From positions 1 through 5,075 of the forward strand of contig JALNVF010000182.1 in the NCBI GenBank assembly GCA_023231445.1: a stretch of 5,075 nucleotides of DNA, given 5' to 3'. Of this stretch, positions 4,890 through 5,075 are shown piece after piece (position 1 is the stretch's first letter; every line of letters begins with the position of its first letter). Under the pieces are notes generated by a model. The model worked only from the letters and a program-made list of their open reading frames with translations. It made no database searches and was not told the origin of the DNA. A program made the position numbers and the translations under genes. Origin of the DNA: Treponema sp. Its GTDB lineage: Bacteria; Spirochaetota; Spirochaetia; Treponematales; Treponemataceae.

Positions 4890-5075
4890 TCACACTTATA
4901 TGGAAGAAATCGTGACGGACCACTGAGGAAATGCAGGATTTTTCAGGGCCGTTTTGTAGGCAGGTAACGGTTCAGAAAAATATTCCCTTCCCGGTATCCT
5001 GTTCGGGAATGTTCCGTTCAAGACCGAGCGTTTTGGGCCATTCACCGGAATATTCTATGATGAATCCCATAATGA
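4890..5075. other. Unassigned sequence upstream of the pseudogene remnant
   Basis: No gene with start signals is seen. On the - strand the pseudogene frame is open from the TAG at 5055-5057 down to about 4898 but does not resemble the Rpn N-terminus. Another - strand frame gives a 32-codon stretch (5070-4972, MGFIIEYSGEWPKTLGLE...) without a ribosome binding site visible inside the window. A perfect 7-bp inverted repeat, CCGTCAC (4887-4893) and GTGACGG (4912-4918), sits exactly at the point where recognisable Rpn homology stops. Confidence 0.4.

Noticed and set aside
4972..5070. 32-codon - strand open stretch MGFIIEYSGEWPKTLGLE...
   Set aside because: It is too short, no family is recognised, and its start signals would lie outside the window. 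It is kept only as a note in the unassigned region.

Overview
The window looks like bacterial chromosome with moderate GC. It holds four protein genes on the + strand, followed by about 1.5 kb of gene-poor, repeat-rich DNA ending in a decayed gene on the - strand. The protein styles and the Rpn-type pseudogene suggest a host-associated spirochaete, most likely Treponema-like. This is recognition by eye, not a database result, and the taxonomic call is only moderate.

Left part (1-1181). The window opens inside deoD, purine nucleoside phosphorylase, of which the C-terminal 131 codons are present with the key active-site residues intact. It is followed by a near-consensus sigma-70 promoter (403-431), a small 5'-UTR hairpin, and a GTG-started gene for a 220-residue secreted protein of unknown function. 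That gene is closed by a strong intrinsic terminator (1149-1181).

Middle part (1182-3561). A likely promoter overlapping an 8-bp inverted repeat leads into a two-gene operon. The genes encode a sugar-1-phosphate-type nucleotidyltransferase (302 aa) and a 12-helix GPH/MelB-type sugar:cation symporter (451 aa). They overlap by ATGA, so they are probably translationally coupled. Together they suggest import of a sugar and its later activation to a nucleotide sugar. The sugar kinase such a route would need is not in the window.

Right part (3562-5075). No convincing gene of ordinary size is intact here. The outstanding object is a degenerate tandem array with an 11-bp period: about 27 units over 3736-4037, and the first 16 unit starts are 11 bp apart until one 12-bp step. 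Position 6 of the unit is A in 25 of 27 copies. It has a partial 44-bp higher-order period and several perfect internal inverted repeats. It ends 12 bp before a very strong, nearly symmetrical terminator hairpin (15-bp perfect arms, 4050-4097). No terminator is visible between the transporter gene and this hairpin, so the array may be transcribed as a long 3' UTR. Beyond it lie a possible 22-codon ORF with a strong Shine-Dalgarno, two inverted-repeat structures (4282-4313 and 4314-4420), and a - strand Rpn-family (PD-(D/E)XK nuclease/transposase-like) pseudogene. That pseudogene has an in-frame TAA, and its N-terminal half is lost or scrambled. The last ~180 bases hold nothing I can name.
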